Part shown: one piece after another, positions 15,352 to 23,261 of the stretch
Position numbering within the stretch: the first letter of the stretch is position 1
How the letters are laid out: every line of letters begins with the position of its first letter
NCBI GenBank assembly: GCA_937915785.1
Contig: CALGGY010000030.1
Span: 1 to 23,261 of the forward strand
DNA: 23,261 bases
Direction of reading: 5' to 3'
Source: an uncultured Bacteroidales bacterium
Lineage (GTDB): Bacteria; Bacteroidota; Bacteroidia; Bacteroidales; P3
Translations under genes and position numbers: made by a program
The notes under the pieces: generated by a model
What the model saw: only the letters and a program-made list of their open reading frames with translations
Databases searched by the model: none
Told to the model about the DNA's origin: nothing

Positions 15352-16404
15352 ATGGACAAAATACAAAATTATACTTTATCGCTTATCCGGTCGGCTTTGT
15401 TCAATGCTTCGTTGGATAAGCTTGAATTGTCTGATAGCCAGTGGTATGGAATTTTTGACTATGTCGGTCAGCAGGGAATTACTGCCATCTGTTACGATGC
15501 TGTGCTGAAATTGCCACCCGACAAACGTCCGCCACGTGAACTCTTGCTCAAATGGGCACTTTTCGTCGAAGGGGTTGAAAAACATTATCAAAACCGTAGA
15601 AACACAGCCATCACTTTGGCTAAAGAGCTTCAAAAAATTGATGTTAAAATGCTGGTTCTAAAGGGGTTTACTATCTCGAGATATTATCCCATACCAAACC
15701 ATCGCGAAAGTGGAGACCTTGACATTTTTTGTTTCGATGATTTCGACAAAGTCAACCAATTGGTTAAGAATCATGGCATTAGCATAGACGATCACAACCC
15801 AAGGCACTTTTCCTTCACTTTGAACAGTGTTTTTGTCGAAAACCACAGCTGTTTTTTGTATAATCGCGATGACGAGGAGCGGGAAATGGAACGTTTTCTT
15901 CTCGAAAGTGCACGGCGGTATCGCTCCGAAAACCCGCAACAGCCTGTTCTTCTCGGCGATCCGTTGGCCAACGCACTGTTTTTTGTCAAACATGCCGAAA
16001 AACATTTTGTTTACACCATGCCCGGACGCCTGTCGTTGGAGCTGCGTTCTCTTTGCGATTGGGCAATAATTTTGGAATCAGGACATTGCGATTATCGAAA
16101 ATTGAAAGAACTTGTGAAAGGTTCTTCCGTAGAAATTTTCACCGATTTACTTACGTATCTGGTTGTAAGGCTGTTAGGTGTTCGTGGAGAGTGGGAGGAA
16201 TACCTTTCTCCTATTCCCGAAAAAATAATTGTTCAAGGCGAGACATTGATTACTGCTTACAAAAACGCCAACGAAGACAGACACGATTTCTACGGCAAGG
16301 TCTACAGGTTTGCCAAGTATCTGAAATACAGGCGTTTCTTTCGATTTGTGTTCAAAAAAAACATTTTCGTACAATATTATTCATTTTTACAAAGACATAA
16401 ATAA
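15352..16404 (+). CDS. Nucleotidyltransferase-like protein (NTP_transf_5 family)
   Basis: The 350-residue protein has the family signature: LVLKGFTISRYYPIP (101-115), then R118 and SGDLDIFC (120-127), where the D-x-D is the expected metal/nucleotide site. About 85 residues later comes FVKHAEKHF with two histidines, followed by SLCDWAII, a helical block that usually closes the family. Such proteins are found beside PqqD-like and HprK-like genes in RiPP clusters (for example lasso peptide clusters of the paeninodin type), where they are presumed to modify a peptide or its phosphate; their chemistry is mostly untested. This gene heads a new transcription unit after a terminator and is fused head-to-tail with the PqqD gene by a TAATG overlap. 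Confidence 0.82.
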   Translation: MDKIQNYTLSLIRSALFNASLDKLELSDSQWYGIFDYVGQQGITAICYDAVLKLPPDKRPPRELLLKWALFVEGVEKHYQNRRNTAITLAKELQKIDVKMLVLKGFTISRYYPIPNHRESGDLDIFCFDDFDKVNQLVKNHGISIDDHNPRHFSFTLNSVFVENHSCFLYNRDDEEREMERFLLESARRYRSENPQQPVLLGDPLANALFFVKHAEKHFVYTMPGRLSLELRSLCDWAIILESGHCDYRKLKELVKGSSVEIFTDLLTYLVVRLLGVRGEWEEYLSPIPEKIIVQGETLITAYKNANEDRHDFYGKVYRFAKYLKYRRFFRFVFKKNIFVQYYSFLQRHK

Positions 16405-16670
16405 TGCGAATAAATCCTAATTATAAGGTTAGCTCTTTGGCTGGCGAAAACGTGGTTTTTGTGCCTGGTGTTGCCGAAAGAGATTCTTCAAAGCTTATGG
16501 TGCTTAACGAGACTTCGGTATGGTTGTGGAACTCCCTGAAAGATATGGATTTCCAGTTGCAAGATGTGGTAAATCTTTTACTTTCAGAGTTTGATGTAGA
16601 CCAAAATACAGCTTCTGCCGATGCTCAGGAGTGGCTTGACACTTTGAGTAAGTATAATTGTTTTGTATAA
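16404..16670 (+). CDS. PqqD-family small protein (RiPP recognition element)
   Basis: This 88-residue protein has the winged-helix PqqD outline. Two N-terminal strands (VSSLAGENVVFVP) lead to LMVLNETSVWLWNSL (32-46), the classic L-N-x-T-x-x-x-W helix, then a second helix in QDVVNLLLSEFDVD and a final helix DAQEWLDTLSKYNCF. PqqD-type domains bind leader peptides and hand them to modifying enzymes. The ATG overlaps the previous stop by one base and the HprK-like gene starts 3 bases after its TAA, so the three proteins are likely made together in fixed ratio. No precursor peptide is visible in the 97-base gap upstream or elsewhere nearby. The family assignment is firm; the bound peptide is unknown. 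Confidence 0.87.
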   Translation: MRINPNYKVSSLAGENVVFVPGVAERDSSKLMVLNETSVWLWNSLKDMDFQLQDVVNLLLSEFDVDQNTASADAQEWLDTLSKYNCFV

Positions 16671-16673
16671 CGC

Positions 16674-17546
16674 ATGGAATCAATGAGTGAGGCTTATTCC
16701 TTGCAAATAGCAGGTCATGTGCTTTCGATTTCGGGCAATGTGGTGCCTGATATTGTAGCTAACATGCATGCTTTCAGCGTTTTCTGCACCAATTTGCCTG
16801 CGCAGTGGGAGGTGGTTTTTCTGCCCGATGTCCAAACAAAGGTTTTCAACACGTTGCACACTTTCGATTTGGAGCAATACACGTGCACCTATGGTAATAT
16901 CGGTGATATAGAGATACTTCAAATTGCACTCCCCGACTCAACATTTCCGCCCTTTTATCTAAATTACCGTAGGGGTGGGAATAGGGTAGAGGCTACGCAA
17001 ACAACAGACACCACCGTCTTACGCTTCGCTTTGTGGTTTGCTTTCAATCTGTTAGCTGTGCCTCACGGACTCTTTGCCATACACTCTTCTACCGTGGTTT
17101 GCGGTGGGCGAGCCAATCTTTTTTTGGGCGAGTCGGGAACGGGAAAAAGTACTCACACTTGCTTGTGGCTCAATAATATAGATGGTGCCAAGCTCCTCAA
17201 CGACGACAGTCCCATCATAGCTGTGGAAAGTAGTGATACGGTGATGGTTTACGGGTCGCCGTGGAGCGGAAAAACGCCTTGCTACCATAATCTTGGTTTT
17301 CCGGTAAACGGTTTTGTACGTCTGCGACAGGAGCTATCCAATAATATCCATAAACTCAGACCTTTGCAGGGTTTTACCGCACTGCAGCCTTCCACTCCGC
17401 CAGCCTTGTCGTATAGCTCTTACTACTCTTCGAAAATTATTTCCCTGTTGGATGTGATAATGCAGCGGTGTCCGGTTTATCAGCTTGGCTGCCTCCCCAA
17501 TGCGGAGGCTGCCCTTTTGTCGTACAACACTTTGTATAACAACTAA
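16674..17546 (+). CDS. HprK-like P-loop kinase (HPr kinase-related)
   Basis: The 290-residue product has a poorly conserved N-terminal half. An HprK-type kinase core follows: AIHSSTVV (135-142), Walker A LGESGTGKST (151-160), LNDDSPII (175-182), matching the acidic pair after the P-loop in HprK, and YGSPWSGK (193-200), which is characteristic of the HprK-related proteins of PqqD-linked systems. True HPr kinases are longer in the N-terminal domain and sit with PTS genes, which are absent here. It may phosphorylate a peptide or protein recognised by the neighbouring PqqD protein, as an HprK homologue does to the lasso peptide in paeninodin biosynthesis. ATG 16674 or ATG 16683 are both possible starts. 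comEC begins 16 bases downstream. Confidence 0.87.
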   Translation: MESMSEAYSLQIAGHVLSISGNVVPDIVANMHAFSVFCTNLPAQWEVVFLPDVQTKVFNTLHTFDLEQYTCTYGNIGDIEILQIALPDSTFPPFYLNYRRGGNRVEATQTTDTTVLRFALWFAFNLLAVPHGLFAIHSSTVVCGGRANLFLGESGTGKSTHTCLWLNNIDGAKLLNDDSPIIAVESSDTVMVYGSPWSGKTPCYHNLGFPVNGFVRLRQELSNNIHKLRPLQGFTALQPSTPPALSYSSYYSSKIISLLDVIMQRCPVYQLGCLPNAEAALLSYNTLYNN

Positions 17547-17562
17547 ATAGGTATTTTTAATT

Positions 17563-19764
17563 ATGAAAGCTCCAATGCTTAAACTCATCTTCCCGTTTAT
17601 GGCTGGAATTGCCGTTGGTGCTTTCTATCCAATTGATAACCTGTGGTTTGTGTTTGGAGGGCTCGTCGTTTTGCTTGCCGCAATGTTCTATCTGGCCTAT
17701 TATCGATTGAAACGGACTGCGTGGTATGCTCCAGTTTTCTGCCTCTGTTTTGCTTTCGTGGGCTACACCGTGGTTTCGGTACATCTGATGCAACGCTCCA
17801 TCGGCAACGATTTTTCACATTACGTTAACAACGATTATACTTGGGCCGAGGTGGTGATTAAGGAAATGCCAACGCAGTCGGCTAAAACCTACAAGGCCAT
17901 GGCCGATGTGCGTAAAATACAGGACTCCACCGGATGGCACAAAGTTTCCGGCAAAGCGATGCTGTTTTTTGCCAAGGATAGCCTTGCCCCACAGCTCCAT
18001 TATGGTGATAAGGTTTTGGTTTACACCCAGTTGCACGATGTGGCTCCCCCGCAAAACCCTTTCCAGTTCGACTACAAAAATTATCTCCAGCGAAAAGATA
18101 TTTATTACCAGTCGTACCTTACCACAGAGCAATACCGTATTGTGCAACCATCGTCGGAAAAGAATGTCATGGCAGTGGCTTACTACCTGAGAGCAAGTAT
18201 GATAGAGCTGATATGCAACAGCGGTCTCACAAAAAATGAGCAGGGCATAGCGTCGGCTTTGCTCCTCGGTTGGGACGAAGATGTTGACGATGAAACACTG
18301 CGGAGTTTCTCCAATGCCGGAATTGCCCATTTCCTCAGTATTTCGGGACTGCATCTCGGCATCATTTTCATGTTTATCGGCTACCTGTTCTTTTGGATGG
18401 GCAATTCGCGCCGCAGCCGTATTATACGAGGCATTGTTCAGCTTGTGGTTCTTTGGTTTTTTGCAATAATTACCGGACTTTCCCCCTCTATTCAGCGAGC
18501 TGCCACCATGTTTTCGCTTATCACCGTTGGCGAAATGTTTTTTACCCGTGCCAGTTTCTACAACAATTTGGCTTCGTCGGCTTTTATATTGCTGATGTTC
18601 AGGCCGATGCTCTTATTCGATGTTGGTTTCCAGCTTTCGTACCTTGGCGTGATTGGCATTGTGGTTCTACAGCCGCGTATCAAAGAGCTTGTTGCCATAC
18701 CAGAAAAATGGAAAGTTAAAGATTTTTGTCAAAATGCATGGAATCAGGGGTTTGTGTCTTCCAGTTTGGGTAAAGTGGTCGTAAAGTCGCTCGATGTTGT
18801 TGCCAACGCAGTGTTGTGGCTCCTACAAAAGGTGTGGGAGCTGTCGTGCGTTTCCATTGCTGCCCAGATAGCCACTCTGCCACTCACTTTCTATTATTTC
18901 CACCAGTTCCCGGTGTATTTCCTCATTGCCAACGTTACGGTGATACCTTTTGCAGGTTTTCTTTTGGCAACGGTGATTTTTGTTGTGGCTTTCTCGTGGA
19001 TACCCATTGTTGGAGGTTGGATTGTGAAACTGCTTTCACTCGAAATTTCGGTTATTACCGCAGTAACTTCGTTTGTGGAGAAACTGCCGCATTCCACAAT
19101 TTCCGATTTTTATTTCGATAAAGTGATGGTGTTGCTAACAGCTTTGTTAATAATTGGTTATGCTATTGCCTTGGTGAAACGCAACAGCAAGGCGTTGCTT
19201 GTTGCCATGGCAGTGAGCATTGTTTTTCTGGGTTATGTCGGGTATGTGCAGTTCGATAAAGAAAACCAACGCAAATGGATAGTCTATTCCACACGCAATC
19301 ATCTTGTTATGGAGTTTGTTGATGGCTATCGCAGCTATTTCTTTTCCGACTCCGCAGTTGTTGCCGACCCCGCTCTTGTCGAATTTTCCACTCAGGGCTA
19401 TCAGCGTCAAAATATGACAGATAATCGTGTAAATATCATGTTACAAGATAGTTATAACGACAGTCTGCTGTATCTTAACGGCAATTTCGGTGCTTTTGCA
19501 AACCAAACCTTCCTTTTCTACACACCCGACAATGCCTCGGTTAAGTCGGCCGTAAAGCCGCAGGTGGATTACCTTATTGTTTCGGGTAACCCGCGTTTGA
19601 AAGATGTTTCGGAGCTTAGCGAAAAGTTCCATTTCAAACAGCTTATAATTGCCTCAAACAATGGTCAGTACCGAGCTTCGAAGTGGCAGCGGCAGGCCGA
19701 CTCGCTACAGATCCCCTGCCACAACGTGGTTGCCGAAGGTGCTTTTGAATGCGTTGTAAAATAG
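17563..19764 (+). CDS. comEC: ComEC/Rec2 DNA-uptake channel, without metallo-beta-lactamase domain
   Basis: The 733-residue protein has N-terminal membrane spans (about 5-75) and then a DUF4131/OB-like soluble region (about 85-195) with PPQNPFQFDY just before its end. The Competence domain (about 205-520) includes FLSISGLHLG (257-266), SPSIQRAATMF and FQLSYLGVIGI. The C-terminus (about 570-733) is soluble but shows no H-x-H-x-D-H motif, so the nuclease-like metallo-beta-lactamase domain of Bacillus-type ComEC is absent or degenerate; this shortened form is common in Bacteroidota. It forms the inner-membrane channel for single-stranded DNA in natural transformation. It lies 16 bases after the HprK-like gene on the same strand and converges with radA, the two stops being 4 bases apart. 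Confidence 0.93.
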   Translation: MKAPMLKLIFPFMAGIAVGAFYPIDNLWFVFGGLVVLLAAMFYLAYYRLKRTAWYAPVFCLCFAFVGYTVVSVHLMQRSIGNDFSHYVNNDYTWAEVVIKEMPTQSAKTYKAMADVRKIQDSTGWHKVSGKAMLFFAKDSLAPQLHYGDKVLVYTQLHDVAPPQNPFQFDYKNYLQRKDIYYQSYLTTEQYRIVQPSSEKNVMAVAYYLRASMIELICNSGLTKNEQGIASALLLGWDEDVDDETLRSFSNAGIAHFLSISGLHLGIIFMFIGYLFFWMGNSRRSRIIRGIVQLVVLWFFAIITGLSPSIQRAATMFSLITVGEMFFTRASFYNNLASSAFILLMFRPMLLFDVGFQLSYLGVIGIVVLQPRIKELVAIPEKWKVKDFCQNAWNQGFVSSSLGKVVVKSLDVVANAVLWLLQKVWELSCVSIAAQIATLPLTFYYFHQFPVYFLIANVTVIPFAGFLLATVIFVVAFSWIPIVGGWIVKLLSLEISVITAVTSFVEKLPHSTISDFYFDKVMVLLTALLIIGYAIALVKRNSKALLVAMAVSIVFLGYVGYVQFDKENQRKWIVYSTRNHLVMEFVDGYRSYFFSDSAVVADPALVEFSTQGYQRQNMTDNRVNIMLQDSYNDSLLYLNGNFGAFANQTFLFYTPDNASVKSAVKPQVDYLIVSGNPRLKDVSELSEKFHFKQLIIASNNGQYRASKWQRQADSLQIPCHNVVAEGAFECVVK

Positions 19765-19768
19765 CGTT

Positions 19769-21142
19769 TTACGCAAACAGTTTGCGGAACACCTGTTCTA
19801 TTGTGCCACATTCCACTATTTCAATACTGTAGCGGCTTTTGTCCAATCCTTTGGAGTTGTATTTGGAAACGAAAATACGCTCAAATCCAATCTTTTGTGC
19901 CTCCGAAATGCGTTGTTCCACACGGTTTATGGGTCTCACCTCGCCGGAAAGTCCTATCTCCGCGGCAAAACAATCTTTCTGCGAAAGCGGAATGTCGAGA
20001 TTCGACGAAAGTACCGATGTTATCACCGCCAAATCTATTGCCGGGTCATATACGCGTATGCCTCCGGCGATGTTTAGGAACACGTCTTTGGCGCCCAGTT
20101 TGAAACCGCAGCGTTTTTCCAGCACTGCCAGCAGCATCGACAGGCGTCGCAGGTCGAAACCGGTGGAGGAGCGTTGCGGTGTGCCGTACACTGCTGAGCT
20201 TACAAGCGCCTGCACTTCAATCAATATTGGGCGCATGCCCTCAAGGGTGGCCGAAATTGCTGTGCCGCTCAGGTCGGGGTCGTGTTGCGAAAGCAAAATC
20301 TCCGACGGGTTGCTAACTTCACGTAATCCAGTGCTTTGCATCTCGAAAATTCCCAATTCCGAAGTGGAACCGAAACGGTTTTTCATCGAACGCAAAATGC
20401 GGTAGCCGTAGTTGCGGTCGCCCTCGAACTGCAAAACGCAGTCCACAATGTGTTCCATTATTTTGGGTCCTGCAAGGGTTCCGTCCTTGGTTATATGTCC
20501 TATAAGTATCACTGGCACCCCTGTTGTTTTTGCAAAACGTTGAAACTCAGCGGTACACTCGCGTATTTGCGATATGCTTCCCGCCGACGATTCTATTGCG
20601 GGCGTTGATATTGTTTGTATCGAGTCCACCACCACTATGTCGGGTTTCACCGTTTCTATGTGTTGGAATATATGGTCGGTGGTTGTTTCGGACACGATGT
20701 AGCAGGTGTCGTTGTCGCGGTGTATGCGTTCGGCACGCATGCGTATCTGTTGTTCGCTCTCTTCGCCACTTACGTACAGAACTCTCTGGTTATTAACGAG
20801 TAACGCCACTTGTAGGAGCAGTGTGGATTTGCCTATGCCCGGTTCGCCGCCAATCAGTACCAGCGACCCTTTTACCAAACCGCCGCCAAGCACGCGGTCG
20901 AACTCGTTGCTGCATGTGCCAATGCGCTCCTCCTCGCTGAAAGTTATCTCTTTTATCAGTTTGGGACGGCTCTGCTGCGTGGCAGGTGCTTTCTTGCTCC
21001 ACTGGCTGCCGCTGTCGGTGTCGTGTTTCACTATCTCCTCCACAAATGAGTTCCAGCTACCGCATTGCGGACATTTGCCCAACCACGACGATGACTGGGC
21101 ACCGCAGTTTTGGCAGTAATATATTACTTTTTGCTTGGCCAT
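19769..21142 (-). CDS. radA: DNA repair protein RadA (Sms)
   Basis: The 457-residue product has the full RadA layout. An N-terminal C4 zinc finger (C10, C13, C24, C27) is followed by a RecA-like ATPase with Walker A GGEPGIGKST (98-107) and Walker B VVVDS, the RadA-specific KNRFG motif, and a C-terminal Lon-like (S16-type) domain containing the GGIRVYDPAIDLAV stretch. RadA is a hexameric DnaB-like helicase that extends single-strand invasion during recombination and natural transformation, which makes its position beside comEC functionally sensible. It is the last gene of a minus-strand operon; its ATG lies 3 bases after the stop of the amidohydrolase gene. Confidence 0.96.
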   Translation of the reverse strand: MAKQKVIYYCQNCGAQSSSWLGKCPQCGSWNSFVEEIVKHDTDSGSQWSKKAPATQQSRPKLIKEITFSEEERIGTCSNEFDRVLGGGLVKGSLVLIGGEPGIGKSTLLLQVALLVNNQRVLYVSGEESEQQIRMRAERIHRDNDTCYIVSETTTDHIFQHIETVKPDIVVVDSIQTISTPAIESSAGSISQIRECTAEFQRFAKTTGVPVILIGHITKDGTLAGPKIMEHIVDCVLQFEGDRNYGYRILRSMKNRFGSTSELGIFEMQSTGLREVSNPSEILLSQHDPDLSGTAISATLEGMRPILIEVQALVSSAVYGTPQRSSTGFDLRRLSMLLAVLEKRCGFKLGAKDVFLNIAGGIRVYDPAIDLAVITSVLSSNLDIPLSQKDCFAAEIGLSGEVRPINRVEQRISEAQKIGFERIFVSKYNSKGLDKSRYSIEIVECGTIEQVFRKLFA

Positions 21143-21145
21143 TAT

Positions 21146-22273
21146 TTATAAAGTGTTGATACTGCGCGCTATATGTAAAATAAAATCGGAGGCGGGTTCT
21201 ATAATCCTGTCTGGAAAATCGTAGTCGGGATTGTGCAACTCTTTGGTTTCCATGCCTGAGCCTATGCCGATGAAAGCTCCTCTGAACTCTGTAAGGTATT
21301 GCGAGAAATCCTCCGACCAACGGAAAGGAGTGTCGGGCTCGGTGGTCTCATAGCCGTTTGCAATTGCTGTATATATCATAAAATCAGTGAGTTCGTTGTC
21401 GTTTTCCACAGCTGGGAAGTCCTCTATTATTTCATAACCCGTCTCCAAATGGTATTTGCTGCCGATTTCTGAAAGGGTAGAGGAGGCAAAGTGCAGAATC
21501 TCGGCCATATCCTTGTTGGAAAAAGCCCTCAATGTGAATATTATTTCCGCATCGCCAGCCGAAGTGCCGAGGGCCACCTCGCCAAGATGCGTGTAGATGA
21601 GTGTGGACTGTTGGAAACACTCTGGTTCATAATGATTTCGGCTGTAGCTGTCGAATTTTTCTATCATCTCGGCAACGGCAAGTCCGGGATTTATGCCGTT
21701 TTCGGGATGGGCGGCGTGTGTCTGCCTTCCTTTCAGTTTTGCCACAAAACCCGCTGATGCAGCAGCAAAGGTGTTGTGACGCACAATTATCATGTTATTA
21801 GGCTGTTGCGGTATGTTGTGGAAACCGAAAACCATATCAATATGCAGACTTTGGAGCACTCCGGTCTGCATAATTTTTTTTGCGCCCTTGCCAGTTTCCT
21901 CCTCGGGTTGGAAAATCAGCACCACGTTGCACGATGGAGGGTTTTGGCTTATTTTTTCGGCAAAACGGAGCAAAATTGTTGTGTGTCCATCGTGGCCGCA
22001 TTTGTGTGCAACATTTTTGGTATCAGAAGAATAGGGTAGGGTAGTGGTCTCGTTGATAGGCAGGGCGTCGATGTCGGCGCGAAAGGCAATGGTAGTTTTT
22101 GCGCCATCTTTGCTGAACAGAGCCACTACACCGTAACCGCCAACGTTTCTGAAAATTTTTGATGGATTGCAACGCTCAAGGAATGAGCATATTAGTTCAT
22201 GAGTGTTATGCTCTGCTCCCGATAGTTCGGGGTGCTGATGTAGATAATGCCGCACCTCGTAAATGTCGCCCAT
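21146..22273 (-). CDS. M20-family metallopeptidase/amidohydrolase (M20D, IAA-amino acid hydrolase-like)
   Basis: The 375-residue cytosolic protein has the M20D order of motifs: LHQHPELSG (11-19), FRADIDALPI (64-73), CGHDGHT (92-98) with C92 and H94 as metal ligands, PEEETGKGA (123-131) with the catalytic and metal-binding glutamates, GFHNIP (150-155), the dimerisation-domain KGRQTHAAHP, and a final LHNPDYDFPD whose His is the last metal ligand. Family members cleave N-acyl or amide bonds of amino acids, for example hippurate, indole-acetyl amino acids or N-acetyl-diaminopimelate. The true substrate cannot be read from sequence. No signal peptide is seen. The gene starts 18 bases after the purine nucleoside phosphorylase gene and ends 3 bases before radA, so it sits in the middle of a tight operon. 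Confidence 0.93.
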   Translation of the reverse strand: MGDIYEVRHYLHQHPELSGAEHNTHELICSFLERCNPSKIFRNVGGYGVVALFSKDGAKTTIAFRADIDALPINETTTLPYSSDTKNVAHKCGHDGHTTILLRFAEKISQNPPSCNVVLIFQPEEETGKGAKKIMQTGVLQSLHIDMVFGFHNIPQQPNNMIIVRHNTFAAASAGFVAKLKGRQTHAAHPENGINPGLAVAEMIEKFDSYSRNHYEPECFQQSTLIYTHLGEVALGTSAGDAEIIFTLRAFSNKDMAEILHFASSTLSEIGSKYHLETGYEIIEDFPAVENDNELTDFMIYTAIANGYETTEPDTPFRWSEDFSQYLTEFRGAFIGIGSGMETKELHNPDYDFPDRIIEPASDFILHIARSINTL

Positions 22274-22291
22274 GGTTTGTAATAGATTGGT

Positions 22292-23113
22292 TTACATCTG
22301 TTTGATGATTTCGGTAAAGAGAGTGGTCATTTTATCGGCGGCGCGGTCGGCGGCTTTTATCACATCGTCGCCATCGTTGAAAGTGTTCTCGTCTATCGAG
22401 TGTGCCTCGTTGGTAATCACCGACATACCGAAAATTTCCATACCGCAATGGCGTGCCACAATCACCTCGGGAATAGTTGACATACCCACGGCATCGGCGC
22501 CGATAACCGTGAAATAGTGGTATTCGGCAGGAGTTTCGTAGCTTGGGCCAGTGCCAGCTATATAAACCCCTTCTTTCAACTTAACGCATTGTTTCTCAGC
22601 TATGTTGTATGCTATTTTGCGAACACGAGTGCTGTAAACGTGAGTCATATCGGGGAAACGCGGCCCCATCTCCTCTATGTTCTTGCCAACCAAAGGATTG
22701 GGTAACATATTGATATGGTCTTTGATGATCATAAGGTCGCCGACGTGGAAATCGGGGTTGACGCCGCCAGCCGCGTTCGACACAAAAACAGTTTTCACGC
22801 CAAGTGTGGCGAACACACGCATCGGGAAGGTTACCTCCTGCATGGTGTAGCCCTCGTAGTAGTGGAAACGTCCCTGCATTGCCAGCACTTTTTTGCCGCC
22901 CAGGGTGCCGTAGATAAGGTTGCCTTTGTGTCCGATGGCGGTGGATTTCTTGAAGTTCGGAATGTCGCCGTATGGTATCACCACTGGATTTTCTATCTTG
23001 TCCGCCAGTTTGCCCAGACCGCTGCCAAGCACAATGGCAATGGATGGTATGTCGCTGATTCTATGTTTGATATACTCAGCCGACTCCTTAAATTTTATCA
23101 TTCTTTCGTCCAT
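22292..23113 (-). CDS. punA: Purine nucleoside phosphorylase, trimeric (PunA/PNP-I) type
   Basis: The 273-residue length fits the trimeric nucleoside phosphorylase family, and the active-site residues line up with the human enzyme. The phosphate site is LGSGLG (S31), H62, and GRFHYYEGY (R82, H84, Y86), with NAAGG at 113-117. The purine/ribose site is SYETPAE (E193), MSTIPE (M211, S212) and SVITNEA (N235). The Glu/Asn pair points to 6-oxopurine nucleosides (inosine, guanosine). The enzyme splits these with phosphate to the base plus ribose 1-phosphate in purine salvage. It is the first gene of the minus-strand operon, with a Bacteroides-type -7 element 22 bases upstream of its ATG. Confidence 0.94.
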   Translation of the reverse strand: MDERMIKFKESAEYIKHRISDIPSIAIVLGSGLGKLADKIENPVVIPYGDIPNFKKSTAIGHKGNLIYGTLGGKKVLAMQGRFHYYEGYTMQEVTFPMRVFATLGVKTVFVSNAAGGVNPDFHVGDLMIIKDHINMLPNPLVGKNIEEMGPRFPDMTHVYSTRVRKIAYNIAEKQCVKLKEGVYIAGTGPSYETPAEYHYFTVIGADAVGMSTIPEVIVARHCGMEIFGMSVITNEAHSIDENTFNDGDDVIKAADRAADKMTTLFTEIIKQM

Positions 23114-23135
23114 AATATTTGATTTTTTGTTTTGG

Positions 23136-23143
23136 CAAAGATA
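23136..23143 (-). promoter_or_regulatory. Bacteroides-type -7 promoter element for the PNP operon
   Basis: On the minus strand this reads TATCTTTG, a full match to the TAnnTTTG -7 consensus of the Bacteroidota primary sigma factor, and sits 22 bases before the start codon. No good TTTG -33 element is seen at the usual spacing. The rest of 23114-23261 holds no gene that I can recognise. Confidence 0.65.
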
Positions 23144-23261
23144 CGATTTTTTTGTGATAGCGAAACGTAGAACAAATAGTGATTAGCCTAAATTCCGCAA
23201 GTAACTATGCAATTGGCTTGTTGATAAATGGACAAGTGATTGTTAATAAATAAATTAGCAA

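Noticed and set aside
19756..19786. Bidirectional terminator between comEC and radA
   Set aside because: The stems are short or would need a one-base loop, and no T-run follows on either strand; they are mentioned only as part of the convergent-gene finding.

Overview
The window looks like a chromosomal segment from a member of the Bacteroidota, most likely Bacteroidales. It is AT-leaning and patchy in composition. Start codons mostly lack recognisable Shine-Dalgarno sequences. The one convincing promoter element has the Bacteroides-type -7 form TAnnTTTG. The set of protein families also fits: a ComEC without a nuclease-like domain, GT61, DUF354, and an HprK-like/PqqD/nucleotidyltransferase cassette. 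I cannot name the genus from sequence alone.

Positions 1-15254, plus strand, hold most of a cell-surface polysaccharide or glycoconjugate locus whose left end lies outside the window. In order it carries: the C-terminal part of a GT-A-type glycosyltransferase; a GT61 glycosyltransferase broken by a frameshift at a run of eight G; a GT-A sugar transferase; a left-handed beta-helix acyltransferase; two GT2 transferases; a GT4; a GT39-like membrane transferase; a compact GT4; a FemAB/GNAT-like acyl- or aminoacyltransferase; a DUF354 protein; two polytopic membrane proteins of unknown function; a polysaccharide-deacetylase-like protein; and a WecB-type UDP-GlcNAc 2-epimerase. Many junctions are 1-4 base stop/start overlaps, so these genes are probably co-transcribed. 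A clear intrinsic terminator (15283-15318) ends the block. No priming transferase, Wzx flippase, Wzz or ligase is visible, so those functions must lie elsewhere or be hidden in the unassigned membrane proteins.

Positions 15352-17546, plus strand, form a compact three-gene cassette: a nucleotidyltransferase-like protein, a PqqD-type (RRE) small protein and an HprK-like kinase. It resembles accessory modules of RiPP clusters and the so-called HPr-rel systems, but no precursor peptide, protease or cyclase is nearby. comEC (17563-19764) follows 16 bases later.

Positions 19769-23113, minus strand, hold a tightly packed housekeeping operon transcribed purine nucleoside phosphorylase - M20 amidohydrolase - radA. 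It converges on comEC with only 4 bases between the stop codons. A -7 promoter element sits just upstream of the phosphorylase gene. Positions 23114-23261 hold that promoter and no gene that I can see.

The most interesting signal is the G8 tract at 960-967 in the GT61 gene. The convincing N-terminus and the convincing body of the protein lie in different frames that meet exactly at the tract, and one extra G would join them. This is the architecture of a slipped-strand phase-variable glycosyltransferase. A second, weaker candidate slippage site is an octanucleotide repeat inside the compact GT4 gene (8895-8934).
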